This document shows positions 26,159 through 36,009 of a stretch of 64,000 nt of DNA, piece after piece (position 1 is the stretch's first letter; each line of letters begins with the position of its first letter). This DNA is from Bacteroidota bacterium. GTDB lineage: Bacteria; Bacteroidota; Bacteroidia; Chitinophagales; Chitinophagaceae. A program made the translations under genes and the position numbers. Under the pieces are notes generated by a model, which did not search any database, was not told the origin of the DNA, and saw only the letters and a program-made list of their open reading frames with translations. The stretch is taken from NCBI GenBank assembly GCA_013289175.1, contig JABDAN010000010.1:1-64000 (forward strand). The letters run 5' to 3'.

Positions 26159-28930
26159 ATGTTACCTTTTCTATTACATAAGAAATGGTGGGTGCTTGCC
26201 CTTCTCATGGGGATGGCCGTGCTTTTTTTTATATTCAGTGCTCGCAATCAACCGGTTGATTTTAATGCCGAGGTCAAGCCCATCTTCAATAAAAAATGTA
26301 TTACCTGTCACGGGGGTGTACGGCGCAAATCCGGATTTAGCCTGCTTTTTCGTGCCGAAGCGCTGGGACAAACCGAATCCGGAAAACCGGCCATCGTACC
26401 GGGTCATCCCGAAAAAAGTGAGATGATGCGCAGGATCGGTCTTCAGGACCCGGAGGAAAGAATGCCCTATAAACACGAACCGCTTACTAAAGAAGAAATA
26501 TCCATTCTGAAACGTTGGATCAAAGAAGGCGCTAAATGGGGTGATCACTGGGCCTACCTTCCTGTCAAACCAACCGAACCACCCAAACCCAAACCCATTT
26601 TTTTTGGACTGATCACTCCTAAAAAACCAGCCTGGATTAAAAATGATGTCGATTACTTCATCTGGGACAAACTACAGCAGGAAAAAATCCAGCCATCTGA
26701 ACCGGCCGATAAGGCGACCTTGCTGCGTAGGGTAAGTCTGGATATTACGGGTATGCCGCCGGAAGAAAATATCGCAAACGCTTTTCTGACCGATGGCTCC
26801 GACCAGGCCTATGAAAAATTGGTGGATGCGCTGCTCTCGTCTCCGCATTATGGAGAACGGTGGGCAGCTATGTGGATGGATATTGCGCGATATGCCGATA
26901 CAAAAGGGTATGAAAGAGATGGGGATCGAAGTATCTGGAGATACCGGGACTGGCTCATTCAGGCCTTTAATGAAGACCGCGGTTATGACCGGTTCTTAAT
27001 AGACCAGCTGGCTGGTGATCTTTTACCAGATCCATCGGATGATCAATTCATCGCAACCGCTTTTCATCGAAACACCATGACCAACGATGAAGGAGGTACG
27101 GAAAACGAAGAATTCCGGACAGCTGCGGTGCTGGATAGAGTGAACGCGACCTGGGAGGGTCTGATGGGCACCACTTTTTCCTGTGTTCAATGCCATAGTC
27201 ATCCCTACGATCCGTTTACTCACGATGAGTACTACAAATTCATGGCCTTTTTTAATGATACCCGGGATGAGGATTCTTATGCGGATTATCCGCTGCTGCG
27301 CCATTACAGCACACAGGATAGTTTGAGTCTGAATCATGTGGTGAGCTGGATAGGCAAGCATGGATCAAAGGATCAGGCCAAAGAGGTAGCCCTGTTTTTA
27401 AAAACCTGGCAGCCCGCCATCAATTCCCTGGATGCGGATCAATTCCGAAACAGCGAACTGGCCGATACCAAATGGCTTATTTTCCGCAACCATGCCGTAG
27501 CGCGGTTAAAACATGTGGACCTCGACCAGAAAAACCGTTTGATCTTTCGCTATGCAGGATTTGTAAAAGGTGGTGACTGGATCATTCACCTGGATAAACC
27601 CGACGGATTGATTTTAAATAGGATTCGACTTGATACAACCAAAGACTATAACTGGGTGATCCGGCAAACGGACATCCAACCGGCTGTAGGGATCCATGAT
27701 CTGTATTTTACCTATGAAAATCCGCACCTGAAAAAACCGGATGAAAGCGGTTGCCAGTTCGACTGGTTTTATTTTACCCGTTCCCTGGAGGGGAAAAGGG
27801 AGCCTGGTTATGATTCTATTCAAAAGACCTATTGGCGTTTGCTCACTGCTGAAGTGCCAACAACGCCCATTATGATGGACAATCCTGCTGATATGCACCG
27901 CAGTTCCCATGTGTTTGAGCGGGGCAACTGGCTAGTTCAGGGAAAAGAAGTTAAACCCGATGTACCCCACTCGCTGTTGCCCTTACCACCAAAGGCGCCG
28001 AGAAATCGTCTGGGATTGGCCCTTTGGATGACCAGCAAACAAAATCCATTGATCGCCCGCACCCTGGTCAATCGCCTTTGGGAACAGTTGTTCGGTTCGG
28101 GATTGGTAGAAACCCTGGAAGATTTTGGCACCCAAGGCGCTGCTCCGACACATCCCGAATTGCTGGACTGGCTGGCTTGGCAATTCATGAACGAGGATCA
28201 ATGGAGCATCAAAAAACTTCTCAAGGAAATGTTGATGTCAGCCACCTATAGGCAGGATTCCAAAGTTCGCGCTGATTTATTGGAAAAGGATCCCTTCAAC
28301 AAATCATATGCACGGGGTCCCCGGGTGAGGTTATCGGCCGAACAAATTCGTGACCAGTCGCTTATGGTCAGCGGCCTGCTGAGTGAAAGAATGTATGGCC
28401 CCAGTGTGATGCCTTATCAGCCAAAGGGCATTTGGTTATCGCCCTGGAATGGCGAGGATTGGAAAATGAGTGCTCAGGAAAATCAATACCGACGGGCCGT
28501 ATATACCTACTGGAAAAGAACTGCACCTTATCCCTCCATGATAACTTTTGATGGCGTGGCAAGAGAGGTATGCACGGCCCGACGAATCAGAACCAATACG
28601 CCTTTGCAGGCACTGGTCACATTAAATGATTCTACTTACCTGAATGCGGCTAGAGGTTTCGCTTTCGATATGCAAAAAGCTGCCCCGAACGACCTGGCCA
28701 AACAAATCAGCAACGGATATAAAAAGATGATGTATAAAACAATTTCTCCGGAAAAATTGCTCATACTGGAGAAATTGTACAAAGAAGCATACGACCGTTT
28801 TGAAAAAGAAAAGGATAAGACCTGTGAGATCATTGGTGAAATGAATCAATACAACAATCCGGGAACGGCTGCGCTGGTGGTGGTGGCCAATGCGATGTTG
28901 AATCTGGATGAGTGGATCACAAAAAATTAA
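26159..28930 (+). CDS. Planctomycete-type cytochrome c / DUF1549 / DUF1553 protein
   Basis: A 923-residue exported protein. An N-terminal membrane anchor (about 9-28) is followed by a PSCyt1 heme domain with CITCH at residues 47-51. The next part is DUF1549 (PSCyt2, about 150-360; GERWAAMWMDIARYADTKGY) with a second CVQCH at 342-346. A central insert contains GIHDLYFTYENP and CQFDWFYF, which resembles a CBM6 carbohydrate-binding module. The last part is DUF1553 (PSD1, about 635-900; NRLWEQLFGSGLVETLEDFG). The architecture is abundant in Planctomycetes and Verrucomicrobia and occurs in Bacteroidota; its reaction is not established. It is the first gene of a four-gene operon. A -7-like TACGGTTG at 26146 lies just upstream. 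Confidence 0.9.
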   Translation: MLPFLLHKKWWVLALLMGMAVLFFIFSARNQPVDFNAEVKPIFNKKCITCHGGVRRKSGFSLLFRAEALGQTESGKPAIVPGHPEKSEMMRRIGLQDPEERMPYKHEPLTKEEISILKRWIKEGAKWGDHWAYLPVKPTEPPKPKPIFFGLITPKKPAWIKNDVDYFIWDKLQQEKIQPSEPADKATLLRRVSLDITGMPPEENIANAFLTDGSDQAYEKLVDALLSSPHYGERWAAMWMDIARYADTKGYERDGDRSIWRYRDWLIQAFNEDRGYDRFLIDQLAGDLLPDPSDDQFIATAFHRNTMTNDEGGTENEEFRTAAVLDRVNATWEGLMGTTFSCVQCHSHPYDPFTHDEYYKFMAFFNDTRDEDSYADYPLLRHYSTQDSLSLNHVVSWIGKHGSKDQAKEVALFLKTWQPAINSLDADQFRNSELADTKWLIFRNHAVARLKHVDLDQKNRLIFRYAGFVKGGDWIIHLDKPDGLILNRIRLDTTKDYNWVIRQTDIQPAVGIHDLYFTYENPHLKKPDESGCQFDWFYFTRSLEGKREPGYDSIQKTYWRLLTAEVPTTPIMMDNPADMHRSSHVFERGNWLVQGKEVKPDVPHSLLPLPPKAPRNRLGLALWMTSKQNPLIARTLVNRLWEQLFGSGLVETLEDFGTQGAAPTHPELLDWLAWQFMNEDQWSIKKLLKEMLMSATYRQDSKVRADLLEKDPFNKSYARGPRVRLSAEQIRDQSLMVSGLLSERMYGPSVMPYQPKGIWLSPWNGEDWKMSAQENQYRRAVYTYWKRTAPYPSMITFDGVAREVCTARRIRTNTPLQALVTLNDSTYLNAARGFAFDMQKAAPNDLAKQISNGYKKMMYKTISPEKLLILEKLYKEAYDRFEKEKDKTCEIIGEMNQYNNPGTAALVVVANAMLNLDEWITKN

Positions 28931-28947
28931 AGAAACAAACAAGCCGT

Positions 28948-30453
28948 ATGACACAAAAAGAATTGCGGAATCAACAATTGCTTCAGGAGGCAAACGAAAG
29001 AACGGCTCAATTCTTTACCAGAAGGCATTTTTTAAAAGAAAGTGCGATGGGTTTTGGCGCATTGGCCCTCGGCTCTCTGATAGGCGGATGTGGATTTGAT
29101 ACTGCCGGAAGCGTTTCGACCTTTGACCCAGCCCATCCGCTGGCTCCCAAACTGCCGATGTTCCCGGGAAAAGCAAAGTCGGTCATTTATCTCCATATGG
29201 CCGGAGCGCCCTCTCAATTGGAGCTATTCGACTTTAAACCGGATCTGATGAAACTAAATGGCCAGGATTGTCCACAATCCTTGCTGGAAGGAAAACGATT
29301 CGCTTTTATCCGAGGCGTTCCCAAGATGCTGGGACCGCAGGCCAGTTTCAAACAATATGGCCAGTCCCGGGCATGGATATCCGAACTTCTTCCACATTTT
29401 TCAACGATCGTAGATGAGGTAAGTTTTTTAAAAGCCGTGACCACTGATCAGTTCAATCACGCCCCGGCACAATTGCTGATGCACAGCGGCAGCCCGCGAT
29501 TGGGAAGGCCCAGCCTGGGTTCCTGGGTTACGTATGGGTTGGGTTCGGAAAATCAAAACCTGCCGGGATTTGTTGTACTGACTTCCGGCGGTAAATTTCC
29601 GGACGCCGGTAAAAGCGTATGGGGAAGTGGATTTCTGCCTTCCGTATACCAGGGTGTTCAATGTCGCAGTGAAGGCGATCCGGTATTATTTATCAAAGAT
29701 CCTCAGGGCATGGATCGCGATCTGAGAAAGGCATCCATTGATGCGATCAATGCGGTGAATGAGCAGGAATACAGCGAATACCATGATCCAGAAATTTTAT
29801 CCCGAATATCCCAATATGAAATGGCCTACCGGATGCAGATTTCAGTACCCGGCGTGATGAACATAAATGATGAGCCGGATTATATTCATGAAATGTATGG
29901 TACTGAACCAAACAAGGCCTCTCTGGCCAACAATATTCTGCTCGCACGAAAATTGGTCGAAAAGGGCGTACGCTTTGTGCAGTTATTCGACTGGGGATGG
30001 GATAGTCATGGCAGCGATGCAAACCTGGCCATTGATATTGGATTTATTAATAAATGCAGACAGGTCGACAAACCGATGACCGCCCTCATCCTGGATTTGA
30101 AGCAAAGAGGACTGCTCGAGGACACGCTCGTTGTATGGGGTGGAGAATTTGGACGCACCCCGATGCAGGAGAATCGGGAAGGCAAACAGAATCCTTTTAA
30201 AGGAAGGGATCATCATGTGGATGCCTTTACAATCTGGATGGCAGGCGGTGGCATTAAAAAAGGTTTTTGCCATGGCGAAACAGATGAAATCGGTTATAGC
30301 GCCATCAGCGGGAAGGTAACACCCTACGATATTCAAGCGACGATCCTCAATCAACTGGGATTTGACCACGAAAAATTTACTTATCAATTTCAAGGCCGAC
30401 CTTACAGGCTGACGGACGTTCACGGCAAATTGATTGATGAAATCATTGCATGA
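28948..30453 (+). CDS. DUF1501 (sulfatase-like) Tat-exported protein
   Basis: A 501-residue protein of the DUF1501 family, which shares the alkaline phosphatase/sulfatase fold. The N-terminus has a twin-arginine motif TRRHFLKESAMG (arginines 25-26) and a hydrophobic stretch ending in LIGGC, so Tat export with possible lipidation is likely. Characteristic blocks include YLHMAGAPSQLELFDFKP, FDWGWDSHG, LVVWGGEFGRTP and GRDHH, the last supplying likely metal ligands. The ATG at 28948 is preferred to a GTG at 28912 that would overlap the upstream gene and place the Tat motif farther in. DUF1501 genes almost always follow DUF1549/DUF1553 genes, as here (17-base gap). The substrate is unknown. Confidence 0.9.
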   Translation: MTQKELRNQQLLQEANERTAQFFTRRHFLKESAMGFGALALGSLIGGCGFDTAGSVSTFDPAHPLAPKLPMFPGKAKSVIYLHMAGAPSQLELFDFKPDLMKLNGQDCPQSLLEGKRFAFIRGVPKMLGPQASFKQYGQSRAWISELLPHFSTIVDEVSFLKAVTTDQFNHAPAQLLMHSGSPRLGRPSLGSWVTYGLGSENQNLPGFVVLTSGGKFPDAGKSVWGSGFLPSVYQGVQCRSEGDPVLFIKDPQGMDRDLRKASIDAINAVNEQEYSEYHDPEILSRISQYEMAYRMQISVPGVMNINDEPDYIHEMYGTEPNKASLANNILLARKLVEKGVRFVQLFDWGWDSHGSDANLAIDIGFINKCRQVDKPMTALILDLKQRGLLEDTLVVWGGEFGRTPMQENREGKQNPFKGRDHHVDAFTIWMAGGGIKKGFCHGETDEIGYSAISGKVTPYDIQATILNQLGFDHEKFTYQFQGRPYRLTDVHGKLIDEIIA

Positions 30454-30488
30454 GAAAACTTCCAGGAATATATTATTAAAACAATCGC

Positions 30489-31418
30489 TTGAACCGAAGA
30501 AATTTTTTAGAAGTAGGCAGTTCGGCCAGTACCCTATTTATGCTTGCTGCCCTTGATGCCTATTCTTTCACCAAACCATCCTCATCGATCATGAACGGCA
30601 ATTTCGAATTAAAAATCTTGGCCACCAATTGGGGATTCCCCGGTAGCCTCGACGCCTATTGTGCCAAAGTTAAACAGACCGGTTACGACGGTATAGAGAT
30701 TTGGTGGCCAATGGAAAAAAAATCTCAGGATGAATTGTTTGGATTATTAAAAAAATACCAACTGGAAGTAGGTTTCCTCTGTGCGGGTTCCGACGGTAAC
30801 TATCAGAAACATTTTGACCAATTTACCCAGATGATTGATGAAGCCGCCTACCAGACAATTCAGCGTCCATTGTATATCAATTGCCATTCGGGTCGCGACT
30901 ATTTCAGTTTTGAGCAGAATAAGACCTTTATAGATCATACGCGGGAGCTGACTAAAAAAACTGGTTTGATCATTTGTCATGAGACCCATCGATCAAGAAT
31001 ACTTTATTCTGCTCCCGTGGCCCGTTCATATTTTGAAAAAATACCGGATCTGCGAATAACGCTCGATATTTCGCACTGGTGCAACGTGCACGAGTCCCTG
31101 CTGAAGGATCAGCAAGAGACGGTAGATATTGCACTACAAAGAGTTGATCATATACACGCCCGGATAGGGCATCCGGAAGGTCCACAGGTGAATGATCCCC
31201 GTGCGCCTGAGTGGGAAGAGGCGGTAAAATCACATTTGGATTGGTGGGATAAGGTCGTTGATCAAAAAAAGAAAACCGGCCAGCGGTTGACCATCCTGAC
31301 TGAATTTGGTCCACCGTATTATATGCCTGCACTTCCTTATACCCAACAACCCGTAGCAGATCAGTGGGCAATCAATGAGTATATGATGAATCTATTGCGT
31401 AAGCGTTATTTGTCTTAA
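30489..31418 (+). CDS. Tat-signal sugar phosphate isomerase/epimerase-like TIM barrel
   Basis: A 309-residue protein of the xylose isomerase-like TIM-barrel superfamily (AP endonuclease 2 fold). A TTG start gives MNRRNFLEVGSSASTLFMLA, a twin-arginine signal, so the enzyme would act outside the cytoplasm. The barrel begins at about residue 35 (ILATNWGFPGSLDAYCAKVK). Metal ligands typical of the family are plausible in GYDGIEIWWP, ICHETHRSR, LDISHWCNVHE, DHIHARIGHPEGPQ and LTEFGPP. The gene is 35 bases after DUF1501 and 10 before the next gene. The likely role is carbohydrate isomerisation or epimerisation within the operon's pathway; the substrate is unknown. Confidence 0.82.
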   Translation: MNRRNFLEVGSSASTLFMLAALDAYSFTKPSSSIMNGNFELKILATNWGFPGSLDAYCAKVKQTGYDGIEIWWPMEKKSQDELFGLLKKYQLEVGFLCAGSDGNYQKHFDQFTQMIDEAAYQTIQRPLYINCHSGRDYFSFEQNKTFIDHTRELTKKTGLIICHETHRSRILYSAPVARSYFEKIPDLRITLDISHWCNVHESLLKDQQETVDIALQRVDHIHARIGHPEGPQVNDPRAPEWEEAVKSHLDWWDKVVDQKKKTGQRLTILTEFGPPYYMPALPYTQQPVADQWAINEYMMNLLRKRYLS

Positions 31419-31428
31419 AAATCAGCCG

Positions 31429-32847
31429 GTGGTTTTATCCATTACAGAATTCATAGGACACCTGCATCCGGTACTGGTTCACCTTCCCATTGGGATTTTG
31501 CTTTTGGCCTGTCTTTTCCTTTTGTTATCCCAAAAACAAAAGTTTGCCTACCTGCGACCTGTTATTTCCATGATATTGCTGCTGGGTTTCCTTTGCGCTA
31601 TTGCTACCTGTGTGACAGGCTACTTGCTTTCCCTCGCAGGAGAATATGAGGAAGGCCTTGTATCCTTGCATCAATGGTCAGGTATCAGCGTGGCGTTTTT
31701 TTCCGGCTTAACTTACCTATTGCATAGAAAAAACCGGCTGGTCAAATGGCAAATGACCGTTGCTGTCCTACTGGCCATATTGATTCTGACGACAGGACAT
31801 CTGGGTGGGTCCCTGACACACGGGTCAGATTATCTATCCAAACCCCTGCATTTCCATGAAGACACAACAGGCACGGCCAAGATACGAAAACCCATCGCCG
31901 ATATACAACAAGCATGGGTATACGCAGATGTGGTAGCACCCATTTTGGAGAAAAAATGTTATAGTTGCCACAGCGCCACGAAACAAAAGGGAAAACTGCG
32001 TCTGGATCAGGCGGACCTGATTATCAAAGGGGGGAAAGATGGTGAAGTCATTGTTCCTGGTAAGTCAACTGAAAGTATACTCATTAAAAGGATTTTATCA
32101 TCCAGGGAAGAAGAGCACCATATGCCGCCAAAAGAAAAACCACAACTCAGTGAGCAAGAAACTGTGCTATTGCAATGGTGGATAGACCAGGGAGCCGATT
32201 TTCTTAAAAAAGTGAAAGATATACCGCAAACCGAAAAAGTAAAATCGTTGCTGACGGATTTACAAAAAGCGCCTGTAGAGAAAAAAAGTTCTCCGATGCT
32301 TCCCTTACAACCGGTCGAGGAAGCCAATCCCACAGCCATTCAGTTACTAAAAGATAAGGGAATCGTCGTCATACCGGTTGCACAAAACAGCCATTTTCTT
32401 GCAGCCAATTTTGTTGCCGCCACTGATTTTCATGATGCAGACATTCGTCTACTGCTACCGATAAAAAATCAGTTGGTCTGGCTAAAAATAGGTTCTACAC
32501 CCATAACGGATTCAGCCATGATCGCCCTATCCCAATGTACCCAACTTACAGAATTACAATTGGACCATACCTTCATTACCGATAAGGGATTGGCACTTCT
32601 AAAATCGCTGGAAAACCTCCAGTCACTCAACCTGGTGGGTACAAAAATTACTTCTGCGGGCGTTTTGAGTCTCACCTCCCTGAAAAACCTCCGGAATTTA
32701 TATTTATTTCAAACCCAGATCGATAAAAAAGACTGGAACAGTCTCTTAAAAGCCTTCCCCAAAGCCACGCTGGACTCGGGAGGGTATTCCATTCCCTATA
32801 TTAAAACGGATACCCAGGTTGTGAAAGCACCCAAAACCGTCTATTAA
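31429..32847 (+). CDS. DUF2231 membrane domain - cytochrome c - leucine-rich repeat protein
   Basis: A 472-residue fusion. A GTG start gives MVLSITEFIGHLHPVLVHLP, the start of a DUF2231-like four-helix membrane domain (about 10-130; HLHPVLVHLPIG is diagnostic). A PSCyt1-type heme domain follows with CYSCH at 177-181 and the standard KGKLRLDQADLIIKGG and EEHHMPPKEKPQLSEQE blocks. The C-terminal third (about 330-450) has three or four leucine-rich repeats of the bacterial type (LTELQLDHTFITDKGLALL). The membrane domain could pass electrons to or from the operon's soluble hemes; the repeats suggest protein binding. Last gene of the operon, converging with aspS. Confidence 0.85.
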   Translation: MVLSITEFIGHLHPVLVHLPIGILLLACLFLLLSQKQKFAYLRPVISMILLLGFLCAIATCVTGYLLSLAGEYEEGLVSLHQWSGISVAFFSGLTYLLHRKNRLVKWQMTVAVLLAILILTTGHLGGSLTHGSDYLSKPLHFHEDTTGTAKIRKPIADIQQAWVYADVVAPILEKKCYSCHSATKQKGKLRLDQADLIIKGGKDGEVIVPGKSTESILIKRILSSREEEHHMPPKEKPQLSEQETVLLQWWIDQGADFLKKVKDIPQTEKVKSLLTDLQKAPVEKKSSPMLPLQPVEEANPTAIQLLKDKGIVVIPVAQNSHFLAANFVAATDFHDADIRLLLPIKNQLVWLKIGSTPITDSAMIALSQCTQLTELQLDHTFITDKGLALLKSLENLQSLNLVGTKITSAGVLSLTSLKNLRNLYLFQTQIDKKDWNSLLKAFPKATLDSGGYSIPYIKTDTQVVKAPKTVY

Positions 32848-32864
32848 TCCCAACGGGAGTTTGC

Positions 32865-34694
32865 CTATTTCTCTGTGCGAATTTCGATGAATAGTTCCCT
32901 GAGCTGCTTTTCATCGATGGTAGAAGGAGCATCCAGCATGACATCCCGTCCGCTGTTATTTTTAGGGAATGCAATAAAATCCCGAATGCTTTCGCTACCG
33001 CCCAGAATGGCGCAAAGGCGGTCGAATCCAAAAGCAATGCCGCCATGGGGTGGTGCACCGTATTCAAAAGCTCCCAGGAGGAATCCGAATTTGTGGTTGG
33101 CTTCCTCACGGGTCATGCCCAGGGCATCAAACATTTTTTCCTGCAATTCCCGTTGATATATCCGAATCGATCCGCCGCCAATTTCATTTCCATTCAATAC
33201 CATATCATAGGCATTGGCCTTGATATTGGCATAGGGATGTTCAAGATATAATTCAGGATTTGAAATGACCGGATCATGGTTGATCATTGTGCTGATCTGA
33301 TCTGGCTTGGGTGCTGTAAATGGATGGTGACGGGCAACCCAACGGTTGTCTTCCTCGCTGTATTCAAACAAAGGGAAATCCAATACCCACAATAGTGTAT
33401 ACTCATCCTTCTTGCGAAGACCCAATCTTTCGCCCAGTTCCAACCTGAGGTCGCTGATAGCTTTTCTGGTTTTCTCTTCCCTTCCCGCCAAAATTAGTAT
33501 GACATCTCCTTTCTGCGATTGACAATAACTGGCAATCGAGAGTAATTTTTCTTCAGAATAAAATTTATCAACACTGCTCTTGATGGTTCCATCTTCATTA
33601 TACCTTATGTAGACAAGGCCTTGCATGCCAATTTGCGGGCGTTTAACCCAGTCCGTTAGTTCGTCAAACTGTTTTCTGGTCCAGGTAGCACCACCAGGAA
33701 CGGAAATAGCCAGCACGGTTTCGGCATTGTCAAATACTGGAAATCCCGCATTGGCAATTATCCAGCCTCCTGCTTCTACTGCTCCCTTTCGTTTGATGGG
33801 AGATTTTAAATTGGCAATCTTCATGTCAAACCGGATATCGGGTTTATCATTTCCATAAACCCACATCGCGTCTTCCCAGGTCATCCTTTCAATTTCTCCC
33901 TTGTATTCTATTCCTTTGACCTCTTTAAAAATATATTTAATCAACCCCTCAAACATCTCCAGGATGTCGTTTTGTTCTATAAAACTCATTTCACAGTCTA
34001 TCTGGGTAAATTCCGGCTGCCGATCTGCCCGCAGGTCCTCATCCCTGAAACACTTGACAACCTGGTAGTACCGGTCGTATCCGCTGACCATCAGCAACTG
34101 CTTAAAAGTCTGCGGACTTTGCGGAAGTGCATAGAATTGTCCCGCATTCATACGGGAAGGAACCACAAAATCACGGGCACCTTCCGGTGTGGACTTAATC
34201 AAAAAAGGTGTTTCAATGTCGATGAAATGCTTCTGGTGTAAGTAGTTCCGGGCGGCCCTGTTTACGGCATATCGCAATTCAATATTCTTTTTTACTACCT
34301 GACGCCTTAGATCCAGGTAGCGGAACTTCATACGAAGATCGTCTCCACCGTCTGTATCGTCCTGGATGGTAAATGGCGGCGTGACGGATTTGTTGAGGAT
34401 TACAATTTTTCCCACTTTGATCTCAATTTCCCCCGTTGGGATTTGGAGGTTCTTGCTGGACCTTTCTGAAACAATACCAGTAGCCTGGATCACGTATTCA
34501 CGACCCAGTGGACTGCCAGCTAGACTGGAATGCTGGGTTTCATCCAACAGCAACTGAGTGATGCCATAGCGATCCCGAAGGTCAACAAAAGTGATACTCC
34601 CGAACTTCCTCAGGGTTTGAACCCAGCCGGCCAGGGTTACTTCCTGGTTTAGGTTGGCCAGTCCTAACTCGCCACAGGTATGCGTCCTGAACAT
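32865..34694 (-). CDS. aspS: Aspartyl-tRNA synthetase
   Basis: Charges tRNA-Asp. The 609-residue class II synthetase has an N-terminal OB-fold anticodon domain ([19 protein letters not shown] to about 110), motif 2 ([19 protein letters not shown]), the bacterial insertion (GAD) domain (about 290-410) and motif 3 ([16 protein letters not shown]). The length and the insertion domain identify the bacterial type. A promoter match TTTG-N17-TACCTTTG lies upstream at 34715-34743. In genomes with GatCAB (gatC is at 16925) AspRS may be non-discriminating, but that cannot be decided here. Confidence 0.96.
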   Translation of the reverse strand: MFRTHTCGELGLANLNQEVTLAGWVQTLRKFGSITFVDLRDRYGITQLLLDETQHSSLAGSPLGREYVIQATGIVSERSSKNLQIPTGEIEIKVGKIVILNKSVTPPFTIQDDTDGGDDLRMKFRYLDLRRQVVKKNIELRYAVNRAARNYLHQKHFIDIETPFLIKSTPEGARDFVVPSRMNAGQFYALPQSPQTFKQLLMVSGYDRYYQVVKCFRDEDLRADRQPEFTQIDCEMSFIEQNDILEMFEGLIKYIFKEVKGIEYKGEIERMTWEDAMWVYGNDKPDIRFDMKIANLKSPIKRKGAVEAGGWIIANAGFPVFDNAETVLAISVPGGATWTRKQFDELTDWVKRPQIGMQGLVYIRYNEDGTIKSSVDKFYSEEKLLSIASYCQSQKGDVILILAGREEKTRKAISDLRLELGERLGLRKKDEYTLLWVLDFPLFEYSEEDNRWVARHHPFTAPKPDQISTMINHDPVISNPELYLEHPYANIKANAYDMVLNGNEIGGGSIRIYQRELQEKMFDALGMTREEANHKFGFLLGAFEYGAPPHGGIAFGFDRLCAILGGSESIRDFIAFPKNNSGRDVMLDAPSTIDEKQLRELFIEIRTEK

Positions 34695-34714
34695 ATTCTT
34701 CCTAGATTAGCCGG

Positions 34715-34743
34715 CAAAGGTAGGGCGTGCCGCCTAGACCAAA
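34715..34743 (-). promoter_or_regulatory. Promoter for aspS
   Basis: On the minus strand TTTG (34743-34740), a 17-base spacer, then TACCTTTG (34722-34715), an exact -7 box. Transcription would begin near 34709, leaving a leader of about 15 bases. Confidence 0.5.
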
Positions 34744-34954
34744 AACCTTTAAAAAAAATAAAAACCCCTAGGAGGTTCTTTCATTTGTTAAAAATAGTTT
34801 TTACCTTGTATCCATCCGTACAATTCACCTCCTCTGATTAAACCTATCCTGGTTATTCTATTCTTACCTTAAAGCAACTTTTATCCAACCCTTGTAAGGC
34901 CATCTGTTTTTTGATCGGACCAACCTGAAGCAATCAAAACGAAAAACGGACCTT

Positions 34955-35803
34955 ATGGAATTCATCATTATCGTTGCACTGGTTACGGCCGTCCTCCTGC
35001 TGCACCGCCCCCTATCGGCTTTATTCAATAAGCTTTATATCAGTCGCCAGCAACACAAGTTCATTGAATGTGAAACCTTCTACCACAGCGTGGTTTCCAA
35101 ATATATCCGCTATTACAACCGGCTCCCCTTGGAAGACCAACGCAAGTTTTTATTCAGGACTTTTCTGTTCCGCAAAACCCGTCGTTTTCACTATCTCGAA
35201 GTAAAAGAGAGTGCCGAAATGCCCATCTTGATCAGTGCCGTGGCGATCCAGCTGACGTTCGGACTGGATAAATTCATGCTCAATTATTTCAATGATATTT
35301 TTGTATTGAAAGATGATTATCATTATGGATTCTATTCACGCCCATTCATGGGACATGTGGACCAGAGTGGCATCTATCTCTCCTGGGATAATTTCATCAA
35401 AGGCATTACCGGCCAAACGCCCAATTGCAATGTCGGACTTCATGAAATGGGCCATGCCCTGGCCTATGTGACTTTTATTACCGAAACCGAAGAAGACAAA
35501 CACTTCAAAAAAGAATTTAAGAATTTCTCCAAAGTAGCCCGACCCATTTTTGCAACCATGCAGGAGGGAAAACGCAACTTGCTTGGCGAATATGCCGCCG
35601 TAAACTATCACGAGTTCTGGGCCGTTTCGGTCGAGACTTTTTTTGAAAACCCCGTCTGCCTTAAACACGAATTACCGGAACTTTATCAGGCCATGGTAAG
35701 CCTGCTCCGCCAGGATCCACTTCAAATGCGCAGCGGGAGCGGCAAAACCACTTTTATTTTCAAATCTCCCAGACAGGAAGAAGGTTTTAAACTAAATGCC
35801 TAG
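34955..35803 (+). CDS. MtfA-like zinc peptidase, membrane anchored
   Basis: A 282-residue protein of the M90/MtfA family. An N-terminal helix (about 2-18) anchors it. The zinc motif HEMGH lies at residues 163-167 in NVGLHEMGHALAY, and a downstream glutamate in YHEFWAVSVETFFENP supplies the third ligand and the family signature. In E. coli MtfA binds the Mlc repressor and has aminopeptidase activity; no Mlc homologue is visible here, so only a peptidase role is claimed. It is preceded by a 260-base gap with no clear gene, and the stop is followed in frame by a signal-peptide-like stretch (see findings). Confidence 0.85.
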   Translation: MEFIIIVALVTAVLLLHRPLSALFNKLYISRQQHKFIECETFYHSVVSKYIRYYNRLPLEDQRKFLFRTFLFRKTRRFHYLEVKESAEMPILISAVAIQLTFGLDKFMLNYFNDIFVLKDDYHYGFYSRPFMGHVDQSGIYLSWDNFIKGITGQTPNCNVGLHEMGHALAYVTFITETEEDKHFKKEFKNFSKVARPIFATMQEGKRNLLGEYAAVNYHEFWAVSVETFFENPVCLKHELPELYQAMVSLLRQDPLQMRSGSGKTTFIFKSPRQEEGFKLNA

Positions 35804-36009
35804 GCCATTACCGGCATTTTTGCAGTGTTATACCTTCAGCCCGTCTTCGGTCAATCCCTGTACGATACCGAACGATTTTTGGGCTTCTACAGCTGTATTT
35901 TTTTGATTTACAATTAGTTACCAAAGCGGCATTGACTTGGATGGGTACAGTCTGACTTTCGGGTACCCTCAGGCATAAAAGCGCAGGCAGTTTTCTAAAA
36001 AAATCTCCC

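Noticed and set aside
28912-28947. GTG start for the DUF1501 protein
   Set aside because: It would overlap the upstream gene and push the twin-arginine motif 12 residues deeper; ATG 28948 gives a better signal.
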